Assembly: GCA_040389005.1 (NCBI GenBank)
Contig: JAZKAS010000038.1
Span: 1 to 22,021, forward strand
Length of the DNA: 22,021 nt
Direction of reading: 5' to 3'
From: JAGOUN01 sp040389005
GTDB taxonomy: Bacteria; Pseudomonadota; Gammaproteobacteria; JAGOUN01
In this document: positions 5,268-12,095 of the stretch, in pieces
How positions within the stretch are numbered: position 1 is the stretch's first letter
Layout: each line of letters opens with the position of its first letter
Notes under the pieces: generated by a model
Seen by the model: the letters and a program-made list of their open reading frames with translations, nothing else
Databases searched by the model: none
Told to the model about the DNA's origin: nothing
Program-made: the position numbers and the translations under genes

Positions 5268-7868
5268 ATGGATATCACTCTTCTCACCGCCTTAAGGTCA
5301 AACGACGTGATCCTCACGCCCAATCAGCGATTAGCTAATACATTACAAAAACAGCTACAAGACCATCATTACGCCTTAGGCAATCGTGCTTTTATACCGC
5401 CTATTTTACTCAGTTTTTCACAATTTATTCGAACGTTATGGAATGCTTATATTTTTATTTCACCAAAAAAATTATTATCCAGTGACGAAGAAGAATGGCT
5501 GTGGCAAAGTATTATTCATCAATCTGACATCAGCAAAGGATTATTAAATAAGCAGAAAATCTCTTCTTTAGTACAGTCTGCATGGCATGATTTAAAACAA
5601 TGGCGCTTAAATCCCGATCAATTTTCACTTGAAGCGCAAAACAATGAAAGTCTTTATTTTTTTACTGGTTGGTCAAAAAAATTTATGACACTCTGCTCAA
5701 AACGAAATTTTATTGATGAGTCTTCTGCTTTAGAAGCTTATGCCAATAATTCATCGTTTATACAATCACTGCCTTATCAAAATTTCTACTTTTATCATTT
5801 TATTGAAACAACACCACTGCAAGAATTTTTTATTGCCTCATTAAAACAATATCACAAATCTGTAACTATTATTGAGCAATCGCCCATTAATAAAACACTG
5901 ATTAGATTCGAGCCAAAAACTACCAAGGAAGAAATGCTCGCCATGGCCACATGGGCAAAAGAAAAATATACTGAAAACAACGAAGCGAGTATTGGTTGCG
6001 TTATTCCTAACTTACACCAACAACGCGAAAAGATCTTAAGAACATTTAAAACTGTTTTTAATACACCAACGCCGCCAATTGATATATCAGCCGGATATTT
6101 ACTTGCAGAATTCACTGTCATTCAACACATGCTATTAATAATGGCGTTATTAACACCCACATTTGATTACGAAACATTAAGCACATATTTGCGTTCGGCT
6201 TATTTTGGCAATAGCGAAGAAGAAATGGCGCAGCATCATTTATTAGATATTGAACTTAGAAAAAAATGCTCGAAAACGATTTCATTACAACAAACTATCG
6301 ACATAGCGTCGTCATTGCGAGTACTTGAAGCAAGCCATCTTTCCTCGGGTGTTTCGGATAGATTGCTTCGAGTACTCGCAATGACGACAAGCGAAAAAAT
6401 GACGCTTCAAGAATGGTGCCATCGTTGGCTAAATCTATTAAAAGAATTAAATTGGCCGGGACAAAGAAATTTATCTAGTACTGAATATCAGGTCACTCAG
6501 CGCTTTATAAAATTGATGCAAGAAGTTGAAGATTTCTGCACGCTACAAACAAATTGGACATGGCATGAATTTTCATCACTTATAAAAACAAAATGCCAAC
6601 AAACCGTTTTTCAACCCGAAAAAGAAAAAACCTCAATTCAAATTTTAGGTTTACTCGAAGCTTCAGGCATGATATTTGACCATTGCTGGATAATGAGCTT
6701 AGACGATAAAACTTGGCCCAGCGCGCCTTCCCCGAATCCATTTTTACCCTATCAATTACAAAAAAAATACGGCATGCCGCATGCAAGCGCAGAACGCGAA
6801 TATGTTTTTTGCAAAACATTGCAAGAACAACTGATACAAAGCAGCACCGAAACAATTATCAGTAGTGCGATGCATGATGAAGATCATGAGTTAAATCCGA
6901 GCCCATTGATTACCACAATACCAAAACACGCAATGACTTCAAACGAAGTGTCACCCCAGCGTAGGCTCACGGATACTCTTAATATAAAAAACGAATACAT
7001 CACAGATAACATCGCACCACCCGTTTTAGAAAACGAAAAAATTACCGGCGGCACCAGCCTCATTCAGCACCAAGCACTGTGCCCCTTTAAAGCCTTTGCA
7101 ATCCATCGCTTAAACGCTAATCAAATTGCTCAACCCATCGACGTGCCCAACGCACTCATTCGCGGCAACAGAATTCATCGTGCCTTAGAATTATTTTGGA
7201 AAAATATTAAGACTTCAGAAAATCTTTTAAAATTATCTACGCATGATTTAAATTTTCATATTAAAAAGTCAATTGATATCACTTATGATGAGCAAAACGA
7301 TCAAGATGTTTTTTTCACTTCACTTGAAAAAATTCGTTTAAACAAGCTCATGCACGCTTGGTTAGACATCGAAAAAAACCGCCCAGCTTTTAAAGTGATT
7401 GCCGTTGAACAAAAACGCGAATACCAATACAAACATATCACGTTGCGTATGTGCGTGGATAGAATCGATGAACTTGACGACGGTCAACATGTAATTATCG
7501 ATTACAAAACAGGCTCACCCAATATCCAACACTGGCTTGGTCGTCGATTAAAAGAGCCACAACTTCCCATTTATTGTATGAGCCATCCTGTCACCGTATC
7601 TGCCATGTTTTTTGCGCAACTGCGATGGAACGATCTCACTATCAAAGGGATTGCTGATGGTGGCTGTGAAATAAAAACAGTAACCGCCTTTGGAAAGCTA
7701 GCACCTGAAATGCGCGCGCCAACTTGGCTCGAGCAAAAATCACAATGGAAAAATAGTATTGATCAGTTACTAGAAGATTTTATTAACGGCCACGCCGCGG
7801 TTGATCCACTCGATCAAACAACGTGCACGCATTGTCATTTGCAGGCGCTTTGTCGTATTTTTGAGTAA
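5268..7868 (+). CDS. AddB-like PD-(D/E)XK nuclease, probable DNA repair protein (866 aa)
   Basis: It resembles the roughly 900-residue 'probable DNA repair protein' family related to AddB, the helicase-nuclease subunit used in double-strand-break repair. The C-terminal RecB-type nuclease has D731 (CVDRIDE), D745 and K747 (IIDYKTG), plus NALIRGNRIHRALE upstream. Four cysteines, C605 (ALCPFKAF), C853, C856 and C862 (C-x2-C-x5-C), match the iron-sulfur staple of AddB nucleases. The N-terminal two thirds show no clear helicase motif, as expected for AddB-like proteins. I prefer the ATG at 5268 over a TTG nine bases upstream; neither has a good ribosome-binding site, so reinitiation after the kinase stop (14 bases earlier) is likely. 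An 81-base palindromic element lies inside the frame (6308-6388). No addA partner is seen here. Confidence 0.85.
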   Translation: MDITLLTALRSNDVILTPNQRLANTLQKQLQDHHYALGNRAFIPPILLSFSQFIRTLWNAYIFISPKKLLSSDEEEWLWQSIIHQSDISKGLLNKQKISSLVQSAWHDLKQWRLNPDQFSLEAQNNESLYFFTGWSKKFMTLCSKRNFIDESSALEAYANNSSFIQSLPYQNFYFYHFIETTPLQEFFIASLKQYHKSVTIIEQSPINKTLIRFEPKTTKEEMLAMATWAKEKYTENNEASIGCVIPNLHQQREKILRTFKTVFNTPTPPIDISAGYLLAEFTVIQHMLLIMALLTPTFDYETLSTYLRSAYFGNSEEEMAQHHLLDIELRKKCSKTISLQQTIDIASSLRVLEASHLSSGVSDRLLRVLAMTTSEKMTLQEWCHRWLNLLKELNWPGQRNLSSTEYQVTQRFIKLMQEVEDFCTLQTNWTWHEFSSLIKTKCQQTVFQPEKEKTSIQILGLLEASGMIFDHCWIMSLDDKTWPSAPSPNPFLPYQLQKKYGMPHASAEREYVFCKTLQEQLIQSSTETIISSAMHDEDHELNPSPLITTIPKHAMTSNEVSPQRRLTDTLNIKNEYITDNIAPPVLENEKITGGTSLIQHQALCPFKAFAIHRLNANQIAQPIDVPNALIRGNRIHRALELFWKNIKTSENLLKLSTHDLNFHIKKSIDITYDEQNDQDVFFTSLEKIRLNKLMHAWLDIEKNRPAFKVIAVEQKREYQYKHITLRMCVDRIDELDDGQHVIIDYKTGSPNIQHWLGRRLKEPQLPIYCMSHPVTVSAMFFAQLRWNDLTIKGIADGGCEIKTVTAFGKLAPEMRAPTWLEQKSQWKNSIDQLLEDFINGHAAVDPLDQTTCTHCHLQALCRIFE
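6308..6388. repeat. 81-base palindromic element in frame inside the AddB-like gene
   Basis: Arms 6308-6333 and 6363-6388 are 26 bases each and complementary at 25 positions (GTCGTCATTGCGAGTACT, then T/C, then GAAGCAA). Inner pairs ATCT/AGAT and TCC/GGA extend the hairpin imperfectly. The element is 27 codons long and keeps the frame, adding residues of the type SSLRVLEASHL to LLRVLAMTT. The arm core TCATTGCGAG...GAAGCAA resembles a repeat class I recall from several intracellular bacteria, but copy number in this genome is unknown. Confidence 0.8.
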
Positions 7869-7882
7869 GGAAAACAAAGTTC

Positions 7883-7911
7883 TTCACACAACCCCCTTCC
7901 TTTGATAGAAT
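7883..7911 (+). promoter_or_regulatory. Candidate promoter for the SRP RNA gene
   Basis: TTCACA (7883-7888), a 17-base spacer and TAGAAT (7906-7911) would start transcription near 7918. That leaves a leader of about 28 bases before the mature RNA, comparable to the processed leader of E. coli 4.5S RNA. A small GTTG...CAAC hairpin lies in this leader. Confidence 0.4.
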
Positions 7912-7946
7912 CTTTCCTCCTCGTTGCAAGACAACTAGGATATTAT

Positions 7947-8055
7947 GGTGGTCAGTGGTCCCCTCACGACGATAAGCTGTGAACCCCGTCAGATCCGGAA
8001 GGAAGCAGCGGTAGCGGTGATTTCGGGCGTCGAGGTGTGGCTACTGGCTGCCGCC
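7947..8055 (+). ncRNA. ffs: Signal recognition particle RNA (4.5S, bacterial small type)
   Basis: The diagnostic SRP domain IV tip GTCAGATCCGGAAGGAAGCA is present, containing the GGAA tetraloop and the asymmetric loop AGCAGC that bind Ffh. The 5' GGTGGTCAGT-type and 3' ACTGGCTGCCGCC ends pair to close the long hairpin of about 109 bases. The ends are estimated from that pairing. With Ffh this RNA directs membrane-protein ribosomes to the inner membrane. It lies just upstream of dnaX, a position also found in other bacteria such as Bacillus subtilis (scr-dnaX-yaaK-recR). Confidence 0.95.
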
Positions 8056-8083
8056 TTCATTCCTCATTGAATGGACGAATGTC

Positions 8084-9457
8084 GTGAATTATTCTGTTTT
8101 AGCCCGCAAATGGCGCCCTAAATCTCTACAAGAAATGGTCGGTCAAGAGCATATTTTGACCATAATTGCGAATTCTATTCAGCTAAACCGTCTTCATCAC
8201 GCTTATTTATTTTGTGGCACACGCGGCGTGGGCAAAACCACCCTCGCACGTATTTTCACGAAATGCTTGAATTGCGAAACCGGGCCAACAGCAACACCGT
8301 GCAATAAATGCAATACGTGCTTACAAATTGATAAAGGCAATTATCCGGATTTAATAGAAATCGATGCCGCGTCTCGCACCAAAGTCGAAGACACGCGTGA
8401 GCTACTCGATAACGTGCAATATGCGCCTACTTCTGGCAAATACAAAGTTTACTTAATTGATGAAGTACACATGCTTTCAGGTCATAGTTTTAATGCTTTG
8501 TTAAAAACATTAGAAGAGCCGCCAGAACATGTAAAATTTTTATTAGCGACGACAGATCCTCATAAACTACCGATTACTGTTTTATCACGCTGCTTGAAGT
8601 TATCATTAAAAATGTTAACTGTGTCACAAATTAGCGCGCATTTAGCCCATGTATTAACCGAAGAAAAAATCGCCTTCGAACCAACCGCCTTACTTGAAAT
8701 TGCATTAGCCGCGCAAGGTAGTATGCGCGACGGCCTCAGTTTATTAGATCAAGCAATTGCCTTTTGTGATGATGGCGTTACCCTTGAAAAAGTCAGCGGC
8801 TTATTAGGCACAGAAACTAAATATTTGAATCTTGCTTTACTCGAACATGTCATTGATAAACAAGACGATAAAGTATTTCCGCTGATTCAAACGATGGAAG
8901 AAAAAGGCGCTGATTTTATTCGCGCAACCGATGATCTTTTGGATTTATTGCATCATATTGCGCTTTATCAAAAAAATCCAAAGCTCATTTCAAAAGATGA
9001 ACCAAGATTATTTGAAGCCATTCCCAAATTAAGCACAAAATTAACACCCGATGACACGCAATTGTTATATCAAATTGCATTATCAGGCAAACGCGATCTG
9101 CCATTTGCACCCACATTGAAAGTGGGTTTTGAGATGTTAATATTAAGGGCGATGGATTTTTACCCCCTGCAGATCGCTGGAAGCGAAATAGGTGCCTCCC
9201 CTCGCCGGGCAGGAGTCCCACCCACTTTATTAAATAAAGCCGATGGGCGCCCAAGAGAAGAGGCACCTGTTTCGCGCCACACGAATAATAGGGAGCCGTC
9301 CTCACCTACGAACAATGGAAAAACCACCGATCATAAGCTAGACTTAGCCAAGCAACAGCTAAAAGATACCGTCAAACAAGAAGCTGTCGTGAACGTCAAG
9401 CAAGATACGAATCTCGCGCAACTGTTAGAAATGTTTGACGCAGATATTCAAAAGTAA
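8084..9457 (+). CDS. dnaX: DNA polymerase III clamp-loader subunit DnaX, gamma-length form (457 aa)
   Basis: DnaX is the AAA+ motor of the clamp loader that places the beta clamp on primed DNA. Visible are the N-terminal YSVLARKWRP signature, Walker A GTRGVGKT (45-52), zinc-binding cysteines 64, 73, 76 and 79, Walker B LIDEVH (124-129), a sensor/arginine-finger stretch with SRC (R169), and the helical collar domain III to about residue 360. The start is GTG at 8084, which gives the expected N-terminus. Beyond domain III only about 97 residues remain, of which 31 come from a palindromic element; E. coli tau has about 270 there. Domains IV and V (DnaB and polymerase binding) are therefore essentially missing. 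The last residues, LAQLLEMFDADIQ, resemble the extreme end of tau. No frameshift product can be encoded downstream, since ybaB follows. Confidence 0.93.
   Translation: MNYSVLARKWRPKSLQEMVGQEHILTIIANSIQLNRLHHAYLFCGTRGVGKTTLARIFTKCLNCETGPTATPCNKCNTCLQIDKGNYPDLIEIDAASRTKVEDTRELLDNVQYAPTSGKYKVYLIDEVHMLSGHSFNALLKTLEEPPEHVKFLLATTDPHKLPITVLSRCLKLSLKMLTVSQISAHLAHVLTEEKIAFEPTALLEIALAAQGSMRDGLSLLDQAIAFCDDGVTLEKVSGLLGTETKYLNLALLEHVIDKQDDKVFPLIQTMEEKGADFIRATDDLLDLLHHIALYQKNPKLISKDEPRLFEAIPKLSTKLTPDDTQLLYQIALSGKRDLPFAPTLKVGFEMLILRAMDFYPLQIAGSEIGASPRRAGVPPTLLNKADGRPREEAPVSRHTNNREPSSPTNNGKTTDHKLDLAKQQLKDTVKQEAVVNVKQDTNLAQLLEMFDADIQK
9183..9275. repeat. 93-base nested palindrome in frame inside dnaX
   Basis: Outer arms 9183-9198 and 9260-9275 pair at 15 of 16 positions (GCGAAATAGGTGCCTC against GAGGCACCTGTTTCGC). 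Inward follow GGGC/GCCC (9207-9210/9249-9252), CCCA/TGGG (9217-9220/9244-9247) and a perfect core palindrome CTTTATTAAATAAAG (9225-9239). The length is 31 codons with no frame change. It is richer in G+C than its surroundings and falls exactly in the linker after domain III. Confidence 0.75.
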
Positions 9458-9482
9458 TTTATTCATAAAAAAAGGGGCAATT

Positions 9483-9857
9483 ATGCAAGACAAACCAAAC
9501 TTTGATTTCAACGAACTCATGAGCAAAGCTAAAGAAATGCAAGGCAAAATGCAAGATATGCAAAGTAAAATTGCAGCGATGCTAGTTGTCGGTCAAGCAG
9601 GCGGCGGACTCGTGAAAATCACTAAACGTGGCAATCAATATGCAGTTAAAACAGAAATTAGCGCTGATCTTGTTCCTGGATTGTCAATCCAAGACAGAGA
9701 AATGATCGAAGATCTCGTTACAGCAGCGATCAATGACGCAGTCGATAGAATTGAAGCAGCGACAAAAGAACAACTTTCTGGATTCGCAGGCATGAAACTT
9801 CCTGAGGGCTTTGGTGATCTTGTTGGCGGCGATCAAGGCGGCGCTGCGGCGGGTTAA
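9483..9857 (+). CDS. ybaB: YbaB/EbfC nucleoid-associated protein (124 aa)
   Basis: This is a small dimeric DNA-binding protein of the YbaB/EbfC family, usually encoded between dnaX and recR as here. The N-terminal helix is Met/Lys/Gln-rich (NELMSKAKEMQGKMQDMQSK), followed by the family core VVGQAGGGLVKITKRGNQ and the DREMIEDLVTAAINDAV helix. A Gly/Ala-rich tail closes the protein. The ATG at 9483 has a strong AAGGGGCAATT ribosome-binding site; an upstream in-frame extension into dnaX is not needed. The gap to dnaX is 25 bases, so it is cotranscribed. Confidence 0.93.
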   Translation: MQDKPNFDFNELMSKAKEMQGKMQDMQSKIAAMLVVGQAGGGLVKITKRGNQYAVKTEISADLVPGLSIQDREMIEDLVTAAINDAVDRIEAATKEQLSGFAGMKLPEGFGDLVGGDQGGAAAG

Positions 9858-9864
9858 TTTGCAG

Positions 9865-9884
9865 GGGCGATCCAGTGGTCGCCC
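9865..9884. repeat. Short GGGGC-type hairpin repeat between ybaB and recR
   Basis: GGGCGA (9865-9870) and TCGCCC (9879-9884) form a six-pair stem with loop TCCAGTGG, preceded by GCAG. No U-run follows, so it is a poor terminator. It has the same layout as the hairpin at 14515-14535 read on the minus strand (G-pyrimidine-AGGGG...GTG...GCCC), suggesting one dispersed repeat family. Confidence 0.5.
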
Positions 9885-9906
9885 TCTTCATCTATTAAAG
9901 AGATCC

Positions 9907-10515
9907 ATGAGTTTTAGTCCTCTCATCAATGAGTTAATCCAAGCATTGCGCTATTTACCCGGTGTCGGGCCTAAATCAGCGCAACGCATGGCGTTTCATT
10001 TATTGCAGAACAATACTGAAAAAGCCAAACAATTATCTTCCGTTATTGCCCGCAGCCTCACCCAAGTGACACACTGCAAACAATGTCGCATGCTCACTGA
10101 AACGGCTTTATGCCAAATCTGTAATAATGCAAAACGCAATCACCGAAAAATTTGTATCGTCGAAGGACCGATGGATATTCTTGCGATAGAGCAAACGGCA
10201 ACGTTTAATGGTCGTTATTTTGTTTTGATGGGACATCTATCCCCGATTGACGGAATAGGCCCAGAAAAAATTGGCATGCCGCTTTTGTTAGAACAACTGA
10301 AAAATTCCGACATTGATGAAGTGATTTTAGCACTCAGCGCAACGGTTGAAGGGCAAACTACTTCACATTATATCGCCAATATGACACGCACCCTGCCTCT
10401 TACGGTGACACGATTAGCACATGGACTTCCTATGGGCAGCGAATTAGAATACACCGATGGCAATACGCTCACACACGCGTTTATGGACAGAAAACATTTT
10501 GCGTTTACTGATTAG
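9907..10515 (+). CDS. recR: Recombination mediator protein RecR
   Basis: RecR acts with RecO (and RecF) to load RecA at single-strand gaps. The 202-aa protein has the helix-hairpin-helix LPGVGPKSAQRMA (17-29), a four-cysteine zinc finger (C57, C60, C69, C72) and a Toprim domain beginning IVEGPMD (E86) and continuing with GHLSPIDGIGPE. The ATG at 9907 gives the canonical N-terminus MSFSPLINELIQALRYLPGV; the open frame further upstream overlaps ybaB and is not family-like. An AAAGAG ribosome-binding site precedes it. Its 3' end overlaps the next gene. Confidence 0.95.
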   Translation: MSFSPLINELIQALRYLPGVGPKSAQRMAFHLLQNNTEKAKQLSSVIARSLTQVTHCKQCRMLTETALCQICNNAKRNHRKICIVEGPMDILAIEQTATFNGRYFVLMGHLSPIDGIGPEKIGMPLLLEQLKNSDIDEVILALSATVEGQTTSHYIANMTRTLPLTVTRLAHGLPMGSELEYTDGNTLTHAFMDRKHFAFTD

Positions 10516-11434
10516 CCTCTTACTCTTTTTTTCTTTTGTTACAAGCTTTGCAAAAACAAGCCTTGAGACACTTCCTCATCATGGCGATCAATCGATTATT
10601 TCCGAACTCGAATCTGCACAAAACACCCTTCAAATTACCATGTATGGATTTACCGATAAAAAAATTGCCGCCACACTTATAAAAAAACAATCTCAAGGCG
10701 TCAATGTGCAACTATTGATTGAAAACGAACCCTACAAAGCGTCTGGCGAAAACACGCAAATTATTCGACAATTAAAAAATGCCGGCATTATTATTCACAA
10801 TAATTCATCTACATTTTCATTAACACATCAAAAAACCATTTTGATCGACCAAAAACGCGCCATGATTTTAACCGGCAATTTTACTTATTCAGGTGTTTAT
10901 CACCAACGAAATTTTATCATCACGACAGATGACACTAATGTTGTGAAAAACTTAACTGAGCTGTTTGAAGCCGACTGGAATCAAACGCATTATTTTCCTG
11001 CAAAAAATACTGCCTTTATTACTAGCCCAGAAAATAGCTGGCAAACCCTCAATCAATTGATTAACAACACGTATCAAACGCTTGATATTTATGCCCTCGA
11101 AGTCAACGATAAACGCATTATTCACGCATTACTTAAAAAAAATATTAAAACTAGAATTTTGATTTCACATTCCACACGCGTTATTGATAAAGCTCGATTA
11201 TGCCAACATCGTATTGCTATTCATCGCTTAACAAAATTAGACCAACACGCAAAAGCATTGTTAAAAGATTACGGGCTTAATAATGCGCTTGCTTATGTGG
11301 GATCTGCCAATTTAACGTATTCAAGTCTTTCAAAAAATCGAGAAGTGGGCATGTTGTTTTCTGATAAAGTAGCGCTGAAAAAACTCAACGCCACTTTTGA
11401 AAAGGATTGGAAAAATTCAATTTCAATTTGCTAG
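10457..11434 (+). CDS. Secreted phospholipase-D-superfamily protein with two HKD motifs (325 aa)
   Basis: Two HxK-x4-D motifs are present: H124/K126/D131 followed by GNFTYSG, and H264/K266/D271 followed by GSANLTYSS. This is a full two-lobe PLD fold, as in phospholipases, cardiolipin synthases and Nuc-type nucleases. The N-terminus carries a hydrophobic signal (LLISLLLFFSFVTSFA, ending near residue 32), so it is probably periplasmic or exported. The ATG at 10457 overlaps recR by 59 bases; a TTG at 10499 would give a tidier signal peptide and a 17-base overlap, so the start is uncertain. Substrate (DNA, lipid or other) cannot be read from the sequence. Expression is probably coupled to recR by the overlap. 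Confidence 0.82.
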   Translation: MAIRSHTRLWTENILRLLISLLLFFSFVTSFAKTSLETLPHHGDQSIISELESAQNTLQITMYGFTDKKIAATLIKKQSQGVNVQLLIENEPYKASGENTQIIRQLKNAGIIIHNNSSTFSLTHQKTILIDQKRAMILTGNFTYSGVYHQRNFIITTDDTNVVKNLTELFEADWNQTHYFPAKNTAFITSPENSWQTLNQLINNTYQTLDIYALEVNDKRIIHALLKKNIKTRILISHSTRVIDKARLCQHRIAIHRLTKLDQHAKALLKDYGLNNALAYVGSANLTYSSLSKNREVGMLFSDKVALKKLNATFEKDWKNSISIC

Positions 11435-11437
11435 TAT

Positions 11438-12070
11438 TTATAGAAAGTATGCCATTTCTAACAACACCAAATCAACAGAAGGCAGCTTCGTCGCATCGCC
11501 ATCACTATTAAAACTGACTTGAGTTCCAAACGTATGGTAGTAAGTAATACCAACTTGCAAATCTTGCGTAAATGAATAAGCAAGCCCAGCACCTACTTCA
11601 GGCAATACTTGCTGGCTACTGGTAAAATTAGGATTATTTTCGATATTCTTTTTGGTTGGATGAAATTGTTCGTCTGATATACCTGCCTTGCCAATCAAAC
11701 GCAATTTATCAAAACTTAGCTCGCCAACACCTAATAACTCAAGGCCATAATAATTCATTTCGACACTTGCCGCGTCATTAGAATATTTGGTCACACCATA
11801 ATAAGCAGCTGCTGTTTCTAAACCATAAGCAAAATCTGTTTGCGTATCCCACAAATATCCCACAGCAATTCTGCCACCATAATTACTGGCCGTTTCACTT
11901 GAATCACCTTGAGAAGTAACGCCATCGACATTGGCAAATGTATCGCCTTGTGGCATATCTTCCGCACCCGCATAACCCGCGCCCAAGCCAATATAAAACT
12001 GATTATCTGCATAAGCGCATGTGCATAAACTCATAGCACTTAACGCTAAAATTTGTATCATTTTTTTCAT
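11438..12070 (-). CDS. Outer-membrane beta-barrel protein (210 aa)
   Basis: A signal peptide (MKKMIQILALSAMSLCTCAYA, cleavage about residue 21) is followed by alternating amphipathic strands typical of small eight-stranded OmpA/OmpX-like or OmpW-like barrels: FYIGLGAGYAG, NYGGRIAVGYLW, YGLETAAAYYG, MNYYGLELLGVGEL, LRLIGKAGI, VLPEVGAGLAYSF, LQVGITYYHTFG and VDLVLLEMAYFL. The last residue is Leu rather than the more usual Phe. The start has a good AAGGAATTGCT ribosome-binding site. It begins 25 bases after the alanine dehydrogenase stop and may be cotranscribed with it. It faces the phospholipase-D-like gene with only three bases between the stops. I assign no specific function. Confidence 0.8.
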   Translation of the reverse strand: MKKMIQILALSAMSLCTCAYADNQFYIGLGAGYAGAEDMPQGDTFANVDGVTSQGDSSETASNYGGRIAVGYLWDTQTDFAYGLETAAAYYGVTKYSNDAASVEMNYYGLELLGVGELSFDKLRLIGKAGISDEQFHPTKKNIENNPNFTSSQQVLPEVGAGLAYSFTQDLQVGITYYHTFGTQVSFNSDGDATKLPSVDLVLLEMAYFL

Positions 12071-12095
12071 AGCAATTCCTTTTTATTAATATACG

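Noticed and set aside
5852..6855. Two minus-strand open frames inside the AddB-like gene
   Set aside because: Shadows of the coding strand; no ribosome-binding site and low-complexity translations.
8985..9305. Minus-strand open frame across the dnaX palindrome
   Set aside because: Overlaps the well-supported dnaX coding frame and arises from the palindromic element; no start signal.
9300..9460. Programmed frameshift producing tau and gamma forms of DnaX
   Set aside because: The zero-frame product is already gamma-length, and no alternative frame could encode domains IV-V before ybaB begins at 9483.
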